DNA from: GCA-2746795 sp964643965
Lineage (GTDB): Bacteria; Chloroflexota; Anaerolineae; Promineifilales; Promineifilaceae
Assembly: GCA_964643965.1 (NCBI GenBank)
Contig: CAZXVH010000008.1
Span: 28,252-92,251 of the forward strand
Reading direction: 5' to 3'
DNA: 64,000 bases
Position 1 is the first letter of the stretch, and every line of letters starts with the position of its first letter. The notes beneath the pieces were generated by a model. That model searched no databases and was not told where the DNA came from. It saw only the letters and a program-made list of their open reading frames with translations. Both the position numbers and the translations under genes were made by a program. Positions 1 to 8,477 of this stretch are shown here, piece after piece.

Positions 1-257
1 AGCGAAACCGATACCGGGAAGAGGGCATTGGTTAAACAGCGGGCGCAGATAACGGCCGTTTTTACATCCAGTTCTCCGCTCAAATAAACCCCTTCCGAGG
101 TGCGCGCCACATGCAAGACGCCCGTTAAGGGCGTTAAGGTAATATCTTCAACATCAATGCTTGGGTAATTTAGCTCAATCGTGCGGCTGGCGCCTACTCT
201 GGCTTCCAGAAGAAAGCCAAAATTAAAGCGCAACCGGGAAGGATGTTGCTTTTTCAT
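1..257 (-). CDS. yceD: YceD / DUF177 family protein (3' end outside the window)
   Basis: The reading frame runs from an ATG at 257 to the window edge without a stop, giving about 85 N-terminal residues. It contains the CARCL motif near residue 72, the first half of the paired-cysteine signature of DUF177/YceD. Proteins of this family are linked to 23S rRNA accumulation and usually sit directly upstream of rpmF (L32); that gene would lie outside the window. A strong Shine-Dalgarno GGAGG (264-268) stands 6 nt before the start. Family assignment is fairly firm from the Cys motif and the DUF177-like N-terminus; the C-terminal half cannot be seen. Confidence 0.75.
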   Translation of the reverse strand, partial: MKKQHPSRLRFNFGFLLEARVGASRTIELNYPSIDVEDITLTPLTGVLHVARTSEGVYLSGELDVKTAVICARCLTNALFPVSVS

Positions 258-288
258 GTACAACCTCCTTTGCTTTAGAATTAAGGCG

Positions 289-297
289 AGTATAGCA
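289..297 (-). promoter_or_regulatory. Extended -10 promoter for yceD
   Basis: On the minus strand the sequence reads TGCTATACT, an extended -10 element (TGn plus TATACT), about 30 nt upstream of the yceD start. No good -35 box is seen, as is common with extended -10 promoters. It lies in the divergent spacer shared with rdgB. Confidence 0.4.
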
Positions 298-373
298 TAG
301 AGCCAGATTGATAGCGAAACCTTTACCGCTGCCGCCGACCATTAGAATGAAAATCGCAGACACAGGAGCAAAA

Positions 374-976
374 ATGAGCCAGAAATTATTAGTGGCAACG
401 CGCAATCAGGGAAAAGTCCAAGAATTTGCCGAGATGTTGGCCCATTTAGAGCTGGCCTGGTTGAGCCTGGACGATATTGGCCTCGACCAAGATGTGGCAG
501 AAACGGGCCACACCTTTCAAGAAAACGCCTTCTTGAAGGCCGAGACCTATGCGGCCGCGAGTGGCTATTTCACCCTGGCCGATGATTCCGGCCTGGAAGT
601 GGACGCCTTGAACGGCGAACCGGGCGTGTATACGGCTCGTTACGGCGGCCCTGGTTTAGACTATGAAGGGCGTTACCGCCTGCTGCTCAAAAATCTGGAC
701 GGGGTGGCTGGCGCGGCGCGGTCGGCTCGTTTTCGCTGCGTCATTGCCCTGGCCGGGCCGGAAGGGGTGGTGGGCACGGCCACTGGCGTTTGTGAAGGAC
801 GCATTGCTCTGGAACCGGCCGGGACAGGCGGCTTTGGCTATGATCCTGTCTTTCTCCTGCCGGAACGGGGTCTGACAATGGCCCAATTGCCCGCCAGCGT
901 CAAACACCAGATCAGCCATCGAGGGCGGGCGCTGCGGGCGATTGAGCCGCTGCTGCGACAGTGGGTAGAGTACTAG
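374..976 (+). CDS. rdgB: RdgB/HAM1 family XTP/dITP diphosphatase
   Basis: This 200-residue protein hydrolyses non-canonical purine NTPs (XTP, dITP, ITP) to the monophosphates, cleaning the nucleotide pool. The N-terminal LLVATRNQGKVQEF matches the family signature (T/S-x-N-x-x-K-x-x-E), followed by ADDSGLEVDALNGEPGVYTA and, near the C-terminus, GFGYDPVF and the SHRGRAL motif. Length is typical. The start at 374 is chosen because AGGAG (364-368) precedes it at good spacing and the family start falls here; an upstream in-frame ATG at 308 would add 22 residues that do not belong to the family. It is divergent from yceD. Confidence 0.95.
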   Translation: MSQKLLVATRNQGKVQEFAEMLAHLELAWLSLDDIGLDQDVAETGHTFQENAFLKAETYAAASGYFTLADDSGLEVDALNGEPGVYTARYGGPGLDYEGRYRLLLKNLDGVAGAARSARFRCVIALAGPEGVVGTATGVCEGRIALEPAGTGGFGYDPVFLLPERGLTMAQLPASVKHQISHRGRALRAIEPLLRQWVEY

Positions 977-1104
977 ACTCCGCCTGATTCCGCGCTTCCC
1001 TTGCAACTATGTTCACTATTACGTAAACTTATTTCAGGGTTAACTCCCTCTTTTGCCCACAGAAATGATTCGCCGGTTTTGCCAGGCGACTAAGGAATGA
1101 GGCC

Positions 1105-4100
1105 ATGAGTACAATGCTCGGTCACGTGATCAATGAGCGGTATGAACTGCAATCGTTATTAGGGGATGGCGGTATGGGTACGGTTTATCGCGCCCAAGAC
1201 CGGAATTTGAACCGCCAGGTGGCCATCAAGCTGATGCACAGCCATTTTGCCCGCCGCCAGGAATTTCGGCAGCGGCTCATTCAAGAAGCGCAGGTGGCGG
1301 CGCAATTAGACCACCCCTCGATTGTGCGCATTTTTGATTTTGGCAGTTCAGACGAAGGGCTGTTTATCGCCATGGAGTATGTGGATGGCGGTAGCCTGCG
1401 GGCGCATTTGCGTCGTTTGCAGAAAGAGGGCAAATATCTGCCTTTATCCCAAAGTTTGCAGATTGGCATCCATATGGCCGGGGCGCTGGATTATGCTCAC
1501 CGGCGCAGCATTGTGCATCGGGATGTGAAGCCGGGCAATATCATCCTCAAACGGCTGACGCGAGCGGACGAACCGGGTGAACAGCCTTTCCGGGCGGTGC
1601 TGACCGATTTTGGCCTGGTGAAGCTGACGGAAGGCGAGGAGATGACGGAGAGCGGCATGACGTTGGGCACACCCACCTACATGTCGCCGGAGCAGTGTGA
1701 AGGACGGCCGTTAGACGGCCGTTCTGATTTATACAGCCTCGGTGTGGTCTTGTATGAATTGTTTACCAACCGGTTGCCCTTTGCCTTTCAGAGTTTGTCG
1801 GAGGCCATTGGCGTTCACCAGCGTGGCATGATGCCAGAACCCGCCCATAATCTCCGGGCAGACATTCCCCAGATTATTGATTTGATTATCAACAAGCTGC
1901 TGGCGAAAAGCGCAGAGGACCGTTACGCTACCGGCGCGGATCTGGAGCGGGCGCTGCGTTCCGCCCTGATTTCATTGGAAGGAGCGCCCACCCAGGTGAT
2001 GAACCAGGCGCAGGAATCAGATATTTTGGCGCAGGTGACGGTGCCGCCTTCTGGTTTTGATCTCATCATCAATACGCCAGGCCATCCGCCAAATTATGTA
2101 CCTCTCTCTCAAGCGACGATTACCCTGGGGCGCAATGCTGATAACGATATTGTGCTGCCGGCGGAAGGGGTGTCACGGCATCATGCCCGGCTGCAAGCCA
2201 CTTCTTTAGGCTGGGAGGTGCTGGATTTAGGCGGCATTAACGGCACGTTTATCAATGACCGGCGGCTGCGGGCTGAAGACCCCACGCCTTTGACGCCCGG
2301 TCAACGGCTGCGGGTGGGGCCGTATGAACTGGCGCTGCGCGGACCAGAAATTACCCCTTATGAATCGGATCGGGAGGCGACCATGGTGAGGATGGCAACG
2401 GCCGTTACCCTGGGACAAACCACGCCCTCCACTGCCCAACCCGTGCCGGATGAAGCCCCGCTGGCCTTGTTCATCGCCCAAGACGCCTACACCATCGAAC
2501 CAGGTCGCCGCCTGACCATCCAGGTGGAAATTGTAAATCAGAGTGCGCAAGATGACCGGGTGACAGTGCGGGCTAAAGGAGCGCCGCAGTCCTGGATCGA
2601 TACGCCTACAGAGTACATCACCATCCCGGCGGGACAGACAGTGCAGGTTCCGCTGGTGCTTCACCCGCCGCGACATGGCGGCACACCCACCGGGCGACAG
2701 CGCATTCGGGTTGAACTACGCTCGCAGCGTCACCGCAGCCTGGACGTGGGCGAAAGTTTTTGGTTGAATATCAGCGGTTTTGTAGCCTTTGAAGCCGCCA
2801 TGAGCAACACACAGGTACGTCTGCCAGATACAGTTGGCATTATCATCAAAAATACCGGCAATATGGCGGCTGAATTTAGCGTCACCGCCCGTGACCGCCA
2901 GCAGGCCATCCGTTTTCAGGGGGAAAGGGGGAGGATTGTGGTGGAGGGCGGCCGTTCTAAAACAGTGGAGTTGGAACTGGCGGCACGCCAACAAAGCTGG
3001 CTGGGTGGCGGCGAAATGTATGCGTTTGAAGTAGAGGTTTCATCTAGCAGTGGCGGTCAGGTGACGTTGGAGGGCGAGGCGCGCACGGGCACGACGATTC
3101 CCACGCCGCTGATTTATGCCTTGCTGTTTGTGGTGATCTTTTGTATTGCCATGGCCATGATGGCCGCTATTTTTGGGGGACGTGATTTCTTTGGCGGTGG
3201 CGGCCGGCCTACCAGCACGCCTACCACAGAGGCTCTGGCTCTGACGCAAACGGCCGTTGCCCTGACGCCTACTGTAGATGTAACGGCCGTTACCATCACC
3301 CCCGCCCCTGGTCAAGACAGCGATGGAGATGGCCTGAGTGATGAGCAAGAGCGAGCGCTTGGCACGGATCCCTTTAATCCTGATACAGATAACGATTTTT
3401 TGACGGATGGCGAAGAGGTGCTGATTTATGGCACGAATCCCCTTAACCGGGATACGGATAGAGACGCTCTGATCGATGGCGACGAGGTTAAAATCTGGGG
3501 CACCAACCCCTTGTTGTGGGATACCTCTGGCGATGGCATCTCTGATGGCGAGGCGGTGGCGCGGGGCTTGAATCCCCTGATTCGGCAGACGGCGACGCCC
3601 ACCATTACGCCCATCCCTTCCGCTACCACCACTCCCGGCATTACCTTCACGCCCACGGTTACGCCCATTGGTCCCACGCCCACCCCCACGTTTACGCCGC
3701 TGCCCACCTGGACGCACACGCCCAGCCCCACGCCCTCTATTACCCTGACGCCCTCACCGACCTTTACGCCCTCGGCCACGCCGTCCATCACGGCCACGCC
3801 TACGCAAACCACCACGCCCACCAATACGCCGCTGCCCAATCCGGTAGTCGTCTGCCAGTCGCCGCCACCGACGATTGATGGCACGTTTGATGTCACAGAT
3901 TGGCCGGTATCGCCCCAAATTCAGTTTGCGCCGGAAGGCAACCCGAGCGCTTTAGTGCAGGGGTATCTGGTACGCAATGGCAACAATCTGTACATGGCCT
4001 GGCTGCTAAACGATACCACGAATAATCCCAGTGATTCGCTGCGGCTTTACTTTGATACCACCCGCAATCTGGGCGACCCCGATACTTCCGACCGCTTCTT

Positions 4101-4398
4101 CCAAATTGTACGGGATGGTACGCAGTCTGTGCAGGCGGGCATTGGCAACAATGCTGATGGTTTAATGTGGAATCCCGCCTACAGCAGCGCCAACTGGACG
4201 GCCGTTATCGGTGAGCCAGGAACGAATCAATGGGTAGTGGAAATGCAAATAGATATTGGCTTAGAGATGCCCGCCCTGGCCAACCCCTATGGCATGATGG
4301 CGCAAGTATTGTCAGGCGACCTGGCGACCTGGCCGCCAGGCGGCGTCTCCACCAGCGCCAATACCTGGCAGGGCGTTAACTGGATGCCTTGCCCGTGA
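1105..4398 (+). CDS. Membrane Ser/Thr protein kinase with FHA domain, thrombospondin-3-type repeats and CBM9-like tail
   Basis: The 1097-residue protein begins with a complete Hanks-type kinase domain (about 13-290): glycine loop [11 protein letters not shown], Lys42, HRDVKPGN (138-145), DFG (168-170) and SPEQ (194-197). An FHA phosphothreonine-binding domain follows at about 335-412 ([25 protein letters not shown]). Two beta-rich, Ig-like regions come next (about 455-660), then one transmembrane helix (about 669-690). The part after it should lie outside the membrane: a TP-rich spacer, three or four Asp-rich thrombospondin type 3-like calcium repeats (about 735-830), a long Thr/Pro linker, and a C-terminal domain starting at [15 protein letters not shown] that resembles CBM9-like carbohydrate-binding domains. 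Topology suggests a receptor kinase sensing an extracellular ligand, possibly a glycan (inference). AAGGAATGAGG precedes the start. Kinase and FHA are certain; the tail domain is a family-level guess. Confidence 0.9.
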   Translation: MSTMLGHVINERYELQSLLGDGGMGTVYRAQDRNLNRQVAIKLMHSHFARRQEFRQRLIQEAQVAAQLDHPSIVRIFDFGSSDEGLFIAMEYVDGGSLRAHLRRLQKEGKYLPLSQSLQIGIHMAGALDYAHRRSIVHRDVKPGNIILKRLTRADEPGEQPFRAVLTDFGLVKLTEGEEMTESGMTLGTPTYMSPEQCEGRPLDGRSDLYSLGVVLYELFTNRLPFAFQSLSEAIGVHQRGMMPEPAHNLRADIPQIIDLIINKLLAKSAEDRYATGADLERALRSALISLEGAPTQVMNQAQESDILAQVTVPPSGFDLIINTPGHPPNYVPLSQATITLGRNADNDIVLPAEGVSRHHARLQATSLGWEVLDLGGINGTFINDRRLRAEDPTPLTPGQRLRVGPYELALRGPEITPYESDREATMVRMATAVTLGQTTPSTAQPVPDEAPLALFIAQDAYTIEPGRRLTIQVEIVNQSAQDDRVTVRAKGAPQSWIDTPTEYITIPAGQTVQVPLVLHPPRHGGTPTGRQRIRVELRSQRHRSLDVGESFWLNISGFVAFEAAMSNTQVRLPDTVGIIIKNTGNMAAEFSVTARDRQQAIRFQGERGRIVVEGGRSKTVELELAARQQSWLGGGEMYAFEVEVSSSSGGQVTLEGEARTGTTIPTPLIYALLFVVIFCIAMAMMAAIFGGRDFFGGGGRPTSTPTTEALALTQTAVALTPTVDVTAVTITPAPGQDSDGDGLSDEQERALGTDPFNPDTDNDFLTDGEEVLIYGTNPLNRDTDRDALIDGDEVKIWGTNPLLWDTSGDGISDGEAVARGLNPLIRQTATPTITPIPSATTTPGITFTPTVTPIGPTPTPTFTPLPTWTHTPSPTPSITLTPSPTFTPSATPSITATPTQTTTPTNTPLPNPVVVCQSPPPTIDGTFDVTDWPVSPQIQFAPEGNPSALVQGYLVRNGNNLYMAWLLNDTTNNPSDSLRLYFDTTRNLGDPDTSDRFFQIVRDGTQSVQAGIGNNADGLMWNPAYSSANWTAVIGEPGTNQWVVEMQIDIGLEMPALANPYGMMAQVLSGDLATWPPGGVSTSANTWQGVNWMPCP

Positions 4399-4401
4399 AT
4401 A

Positions 4402-4450
4402 TCAGTGGACAGTGGACGGTAAACAGTGGACAGTGGACAGTGAACAGTGA
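4402..4450. repeat. Intergenic simple repeat of AGTGGAC-like heptamers
   Basis: The spacer after the kinase gene is built of imperfect copies of CAGTGGACAGT with variants (GGTAAACAGT, CAGTGAACAGT). Similar word-like repeats occur at 9058-9095, 13508-13533 and 50454-50470, always between genes. No coding content. Confidence 0.7.
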
Positions 4451-4485
4451 GTACTGACTACTACAAATCTTGGAGGACAACCACG

Positions 4486-4764
4486 ATGAAGGTGAATTTT
4501 TTTGCCACGCTGCGGCGCATTGCCGGGCAGAAGACGGTGGCGTTTGAGCTGGGGGATGGGGCTACTGCGCAGAATTTATTGGAGGCAATCTTAACAGAAT
4601 TTCCTGACATGCGGGCGGAACTGCTGGATGAGCACGGGGAACTTTACCGGCATGTGCATTTGTTTATAAACGGCCGTGATGTCTACTTTTTGCCAGACAA
4701 AATGGCGGTGGTGATTCAGCCGACGGACAAAATCGATCTTTTCCCGGCTGTGGCTGGGGGCTGA
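4486..4764 (+). CDS. MoaD/ThiS family sulfur-carrier protein
   Basis: A 92-residue ubiquitin-like beta-grasp protein. The pattern VNFFATLRRIAGQ at the N-terminus, the LFINGRDV strand and the C-terminal IDLFPAVAGG match MoaD; the terminal Gly-Gly is the site that is adenylated and thiocarboxylated to deliver sulfur to molybdopterin. TGGAGG (4471-4476) lies 9 nt before the ATG. The stop overlaps the next start by one base (TGATG), so the two genes are probably translationally coupled. The nearby AOR gene suggests a role in making tungsto- or molybdopterin for that enzyme; some MoaD-like carriers serve other pathways, so the exact role is inferred. Confidence 0.88.
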   Translation: MKVNFFATLRRIAGQKTVAFELGDGATAQNLLEAILTEFPDMRAELLDEHGELYRHVHLFINGRDVYFLPDKMAVVIQPTDKIDLFPAVAGG

Positions 4765-5021
4765 TGGCCAGATATGAACAGGTCGTGCGTAATTTGCCGT
4801 TGTGGTTGATGCGCGACTATTTGGCGGAAGTGGGGGGCGAAGCGCAGTCAGACACTCGCATCACGGGTGATGGTTGGGTTGTGACGTTGGAGCAAATCGA
4901 AGATTTTAAGCTGGGTTCTATTGTGGTGGGGCAGGTGCGTTTTCAGGCAGAAGGTGAGGAGCAAGCTGTGGCCGACATGTGGCTTCTGCTGAAGGATAAG
5001 ATGATTAGGGCGGGGGGCTGA
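4764..5021 (+). CDS. Small partner of MoaD-like protein, ends in Gly-Gly
   Basis: An 85-residue protein, coupled to the MoaD-like gene through a TGATG overlap. It has a basic/hydrophobic N-terminus (NLPLWLMRDYLAEVGG) and alternating strands (GWVVTLEQIEDFKLGS, GSIVVGQVRFQ). It resembles what I remember as DUF1952, found as the C-terminal part of some MoaD-related proteins (for example in Thermus), but I cannot confirm this by search. It ends in KDKMIRAGG, so it too carries a C-terminal Gly-Gly, which may be coincidence or a second modifiable tail. The role is presumably in molybdopterin/tungstopterin synthesis. The terminator at 5026-5059 follows immediately. Confidence 0.72.
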   Translation: MARYEQVVRNLPLWLMRDYLAEVGGEAQSDTRITGDGWVVTLEQIEDFKLGSIVVGQVRFQAEGEEQAVADMWLLLKDKMIRAGG

Positions 5022-5025
5022 AATG

Positions 5026-5059
5026 AAAAACGGCCGTTTCCTGCGAAACGGCCGTTTTT
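5026..5059. terminator. Bidirectional intrinsic terminator built from the iterated palindrome
   Basis: Perfect 15-bp arms AAAAACGGCCGTTTC and GAAACGGCCGTTTTT enclose the loop CTGC. Each arm contains a copy of the decamer AACGGCCGTT. An A-run on one side and a T-run on the other make it work in both directions, which fits its place between the convergent moaD-type operon and the AOR gene. Confidence 0.88.
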
Positions 5060-5092
5060 ATTCAAACTCAAACATAAATACTCAATAACTCT

Positions 5093-6910
5093 CTAAAATA
5101 CACCCAGCTCCTCTAACTTAGACATAGGCGCCACGCCATTCTCCCAGCCGCGTACTTCATAATATTCGACCAGCATGTCATCCAGTTCACACACATGCCC
5201 TTCCGAACCAGGCATTGTCGAGGGTTCCGTGGTGAAGCGTTTCGGCAAATAATCGCTACCTTCGCGGAAGCCACACAGATTGTTGTAATGGCGTTCCAGA
5301 TTGTAAATGCGTTCACCCGTTTCCATCACATCATCCATGGTGAAATCGATGCCCACCATGGCCGCATACTGTGCCGCATACTCCTCGGCGCCCTCGGCAA
5401 ACTGGCTGAACTTGCACAGATCCAGGCTGTCAGAGAAAGCAGACAGGTCTTGCAGAATCTTGGTGATTTCACCCTTGCCTTTCCACGCCAACGGATCGGC
5501 CGTGAGCGGGATCACACCCAATTCAACGGCCGGAGTGTAAGCGCGGAGATGGCAAGCGCCCCGGTTGCTGGTGGCGTAGGCGATGCCCATGCCCTTCAGC
5601 CCACGTGGATCATACGCCGGAATGCCTTGCCCTTTCACTTCCATGCCAATCGACGGATCTTCAAACTTGGCGGCCACGGCCTTAATGCCTTCGGCCAGCA
5701 AATCGCCAACGCCTTCACGGTAAGCCACTTTCCGGCCCATCTCGACCATGCTGGGCACATCACCCCAGGCCAGGCCGTTGTTGCCATTGGTGTAGCCCCG
5801 CTCAGTGGCTTCCATGTAACAGGACATCACATCGCCAATTTCAATGGCATCATAGCCATAATCATTGGCCTGATCGATCATCTTGGCGATAGAGGCGATG
5901 TCGTCATTGCCGCAGTTGGCGCCCATAGACCAGGCCGGTTCATATTCCAAGCTTTCCATCTGCAAACCGGCATACGGCCCTTCTTCAATGCGCACTTCTT
6001 TCTTGCAAGCCACCGGGCAAGCGTGACAGGTGGGATTGTTGACCAGGATGTTTTCTTCCACATATTCACCGCTGATCAATTCCGCCCGTTCGCCAAAAGA
6101 GGTGACTTTGCTGTTGAAAGCGGGCAGCGCCCCCATATTGTTGGTGATGTTCATTAGGACGTTGGTGCCATACACAGAGAGACCACCTTTGCGTGGCGCA
6201 GTCAGGTTTTTCTCATCCATAATGGTGGCTAAAGCGCGTTGATGCGCCGGTTTCCAATCATCTTTGCGCACCGGTTTGGGGAAATTCTTCTTGGCTTTGA
6301 CCACAATGGCTTTCAAATTTTTGCTGCCGCCGACACAGCCAGTACCGCCACGGCCGGAAGCGCGGTCATCTTCATTCATCCAGCAGGCAAACTTCACCAG
6401 GTTCTCACCGGCCGGACCAATGGCAATCACTGTCAGGTCTTTTTCACCATACTGTTCTTGCAGCAGGGGGATCACCTCATGTATGGTTTTGCCCCACAAC
6501 TCGGAGGCGTCCCGTAATTCTAATGTACCATCTTCAATATAAGCATAAACGGGCTTTTCTGCTTTGCCTTTGAAGATCAGGCCGTCGAATCCGGCCCAAC
6601 GCAGCCGCGCCGCCGACCAGCCGCCGTGGTGGCTGTCAGTAATGGTTCCGGTCAGGGGAGATTTGGTAACCACTGCCATGCGGCCGCTCATATTGGCGGC
6701 CGTGCCGGTTAGCGGCCCATTCATAAAGCAAAGGATATTTTCTGGAGAAAGCGGGTCTACTTCCGGGCCATTCTCGAACACAAATTTGACGCCCAAGCCG
6801 CGACCACCAATAAATTTTCGCGCCCACTCTTCAGGCATACCTTTGTATTCGACTGTGCCTGAGGTTAAATCAACATGGGCAATTTTGTTTGCATAACCAC
6901 CTAGTTCCAT
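5093..6910 (-). CDS. Aldehyde:ferredoxin oxidoreductase, tungsten-pterin enzyme
   Basis: The 605-residue protein has the length of classical AOR enzymes, which oxidise aldehydes to carboxylates with ferredoxin as acceptor, using a bis-pterin tungsten centre and one [4Fe-4S] cluster. The cluster ligands are visible as CHACPVAC (C295, C298, C302) and the distant C499 in LDLCKF. The N-terminal domain has GGRGLGVKF and MSGRMAVVTKSPLTGT, typical of the family; PAYDPRGLKGMG lies in the cofactor region. The start at 6910 has TAGGAGG seven nt upstream. The gene converges on the MoaD operon, and upstream in the same direction lies a protoglobin-MoaD fusion. Substrate cannot be told from sequence; a molybdenum rather than tungsten cofactor cannot be excluded. 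Confidence 0.95.
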   Translation of the reverse strand: MELGGYANKIAHVDLTSGTVEYKGMPEEWARKFIGGRGLGVKFVFENGPEVDPLSPENILCFMNGPLTGTAANMSGRMAVVTKSPLTGTITDSHHGGWSAARLRWAGFDGLIFKGKAEKPVYAYIEDGTLELRDASELWGKTIHEVIPLLQEQYGEKDLTVIAIGPAGENLVKFACWMNEDDRASGRGGTGCVGGSKNLKAIVVKAKKNFPKPVRKDDWKPAHQRALATIMDEKNLTAPRKGGLSVYGTNVLMNITNNMGALPAFNSKVTSFGERAELISGEYVEENILVNNPTCHACPVACKKEVRIEEGPYAGLQMESLEYEPAWSMGANCGNDDIASIAKMIDQANDYGYDAIEIGDVMSCYMEATERGYTNGNNGLAWGDVPSMVEMGRKVAYREGVGDLLAEGIKAVAAKFEDPSIGMEVKGQGIPAYDPRGLKGMGIAYATSNRGACHLRAYTPAVELGVIPLTADPLAWKGKGEITKILQDLSAFSDSLDLCKFSQFAEGAEEYAAQYAAMVGIDFTMDDVMETGERIYNLERHYNNLCGFREGSDYLPKRFTTEPSTMPGSEGHVCELDDMLVEYYEVRGWENGVAPMSKLEELGVF

Positions 6911-6960
6911 TTTTGCCTCCTACGCAAAATTCAAATATCTGAGACCAACTTGTCTCTGTT

Positions 6961-6993
6961 AGAAGTTCAACTTCTCTGAGAAGTTGAACTTCT
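6961..6993. repeat. Hairpin repeat family A, copy 1
   Basis: Perfect 16-bp arms AGAAGTTCAACTTCTC and GAGAAGTTGAACTTCT separated by one T. It lies between the AOR start and the stop of the upstream protoglobin gene. There is no T-run, so it is a weak terminator candidate; near-identical copies at 10746, 15117, 19026 and 63593 mark it as a dispersed REP-like or MITE-like element. Confidence 0.8.
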
Positions 6994-7073
6994 TGGTGCA
7001 AGTTATCTGGGTAGAGTATTTAAAGAAAACTATGTTCGTAAGGCGCCTCCTCTTCCCTGAGATGGGTTTGTGA

Positions 7074-7970
7074 TCACCGTCCTGGGGGGAAAATGCTCAG
7101 GGTATCTTCCTGATGAACTGGCATATCCAGCCCACCGCCGTAGGTGACATTACGGCCGTTTAGCAAGATACGCCAACCACGCGGACGTGGCACATAGGAC
7201 GGATTCAGTTCCACCCAGTTGGAATCCCGTTTTTCATGGGAATGCCAGACCCGTTCCAGGGCAAAGGTACGGGCATGTGGGTGATAGTTGAAAAATTTAC
7301 GCAGTACGGCTTCGACGGATTCGCCATCATTGACATGAACGGTGACTTGCGCCTGACCTACCATAGAGCGCATCCGACCAAAGAGGGAAATGGGCACGGC
7401 CACATCGCCATCATCATAATCTCGGGCCAGTTCATAACCGAGATACATCATTTGCAGCTGCACAGACAGGTATTTTTGCCAACCGGCCAGGGCGGGGGCA
7501 GCCACATCGCCGGCAATATTGGCTTCTAACATGAAGCGGGCAAAGGTGGCGCCAACCAGGCCGATGGAGGTGGTGATGTAGGCGGTGGGGGTGTGGATCT
7601 GCCGGGGGCCGTGCCCGGCGTGGAATTTTCCGGCGCGAAAGAGGTAGTAGGCAAACTCATCACTGGTATCCATGCCGATGACGCGGGCCAACCATACCAT
7701 GAAGAAGCGACGCCGCTCTTCTAAATGTTTTTCATCAGCGCCGCTTTCCCAGCCTAAAATTGCGGCCGTTTCTGGCACAGAGAGCAGGTAATTATAAGTA
7801 TCGACAACCAGTTCGGGGGCGCGGCGCATGAGAACTTCTACAGTGCGCGACATGGCAAGCTTGTCTTGAGCGTTTAAGCCAATGAAACTGAGTAAACGCT
7901 GCCATTCTTCGGCCGGTTCAGGAGCCAGGTTATGCAGTTCGAGGGGGGTGGTTTTTGTGTCAGTTTGCAT
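7074..7970 (-). CDS. Protoglobin-type heme sensor fused to a MoaD-like domain
   Basis: The 298-residue protein has two parts. Residues about 18-185 look like a globin-coupled-sensor/protoglobin domain, with the family layout around FRAGKFHAGHG, where His117 is the likely proximal heme ligand, and the helix PTAYITTSIG. Residues about 191-298 align with the neighbouring MoaD-like protein: SLFGRMRSMVGQ, VHVNDGESVEAVL, ILLNGRNVTYGGG and EDTLSIFPPGR, with an insertion of about 25 residues in the middle. The end is PPGR, so the Gly-Gly needed for thiocarboxylation is missing and the domain is unlikely to be a sulfur carrier. The start at 7970 is preferred (AAGGTGACC just upstream); in-frame ATGs at 7985 and 8033 lack a Shine-Dalgarno. 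Upstream of AOR in the same direction. O2- or NO-linked control of the cofactor or of AOR is an inference. Confidence 0.82.
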   Translation of the reverse strand: MQTDTKTTPLELHNLAPEPAEEWQRLLSFIGLNAQDKLAMSRTVEVLMRRAPELVVDTYNYLLSVPETAAILGWESGADEKHLEERRRFFMVWLARVIGMDTSDEFAYYLFRAGKFHAGHGPRQIHTPTAYITTSIGLVGATFARFMLEANIAGDVAAPALAGWQKYLSVQLQMMYLGYELARDYDDGDVAVPISLFGRMRSMVGQAQVTVHVNDGESVEAVLRKFFNYHPHARTFALERVWHSHEKRDSNWVELNPSYVPRPRGWRILLNGRNVTYGGGLDMPVHQEDTLSIFPPGR

Positions 7971-8139
7971 AAAGGTCACCTTCATTTGTTGGGGTACTAT
8001 GCACAGTATACTCAAAAGGAATTGTATCTGCAATGCGGCCGTTGGTAGGGTATGCGGAATCTTTCGTTGAGCTTATCTGTGAATTCCCTTAGTCGCTGGT
8101 CGTTTTTAATTTAGCGGTTTGAATACGTCCCGCTAGAGC

Positions 8140-8180
8140 GTAAGCGTTCTCTTATCAGGATTTTATTTGTGAACGCTTAC
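8140..8180. promoter_or_regulatory. Inverted repeat upstream of the molbindin gene
   Basis: Perfect 10-bp arms GTAAGCGTTC (8140-8149) and GAACGCTTAC (8171-8180) with a 21-nt spacer, 85 nt before the molbindin start. The half-sites are about three helical turns apart (31 bp centre to centre), which fits an operator pair or a looped site better than a compact hairpin. A likely -10 (GTTAAAAT, 8210-8217) follows. Confidence 0.45.
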
Positions 8181-8264
8181 TTAGCTCTTTCAAAAGGGCG
8201 GTGTGATTGTGTTAAAATCCCCGCTCTTATTTTATTTTATTTTAGCTCTGGAGGTTGTTTCATC

Positions 8265-8474
8265 ATGAGAACAAGTGCGCGTAATATGCTCAAAGGCGTC
8301 ATTAAAGCGGTAACGCATGGCGCTGTGAATTCGGAAGTGGTGGTGGCTTTGCCCGATGGCACGGAGATCGTGTCCATTATCACCAAAGGCTCTGCCCAGA
8401 ATTTAGAGCTGACAGTGGGCAAGGAAGTGTATGCCATGATCAAAGCCAGCAATGTCATGATCGCGACGGAATAG
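8265..8474 (+). CDS. Molbindin, single Mop/TOBE domain oxyanion-binding protein
   Basis: A 69-residue protein starting MRTSARNMLKG, with the Mop/TOBE pattern (RNMLKGVIKAVTHGAVNSEV, VSIITKGSAQNLEL, VGKEVYAMIKASNVMIA). Free-standing molbindins form hexamers that hold molybdate or tungstate in the cytoplasm. CTGGAGG (8247-8253) precedes the start by 11 nt. Its position in the same neighbourhood as AOR and MoaD fits storage or homeostasis of the metal oxyanion. The next gene begins 3 nt after its stop, so the two are co-transcribed. Confidence 0.93.
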   Translation: MRTSARNMLKGVIKAVTHGAVNSEVVVALPDGTEIVSIITKGSAQNLELTVGKEVYAMIKASNVMIATE

Positions 8475-8477
8475 GAT

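Noticed and set aside
5195..6157. A 320-codon plus-strand frame opposite AOR
   Set aside because: Shadow frame; the AOR on the minus strand has all catalytic motifs and a good start.
8034..8264. Moco-type riboswitch upstream of the molbindin gene
   Set aside because: Only one spaced inverted repeat is visible; the conserved multi-helix core of the Moco RNA motif could not be recognised by eye.
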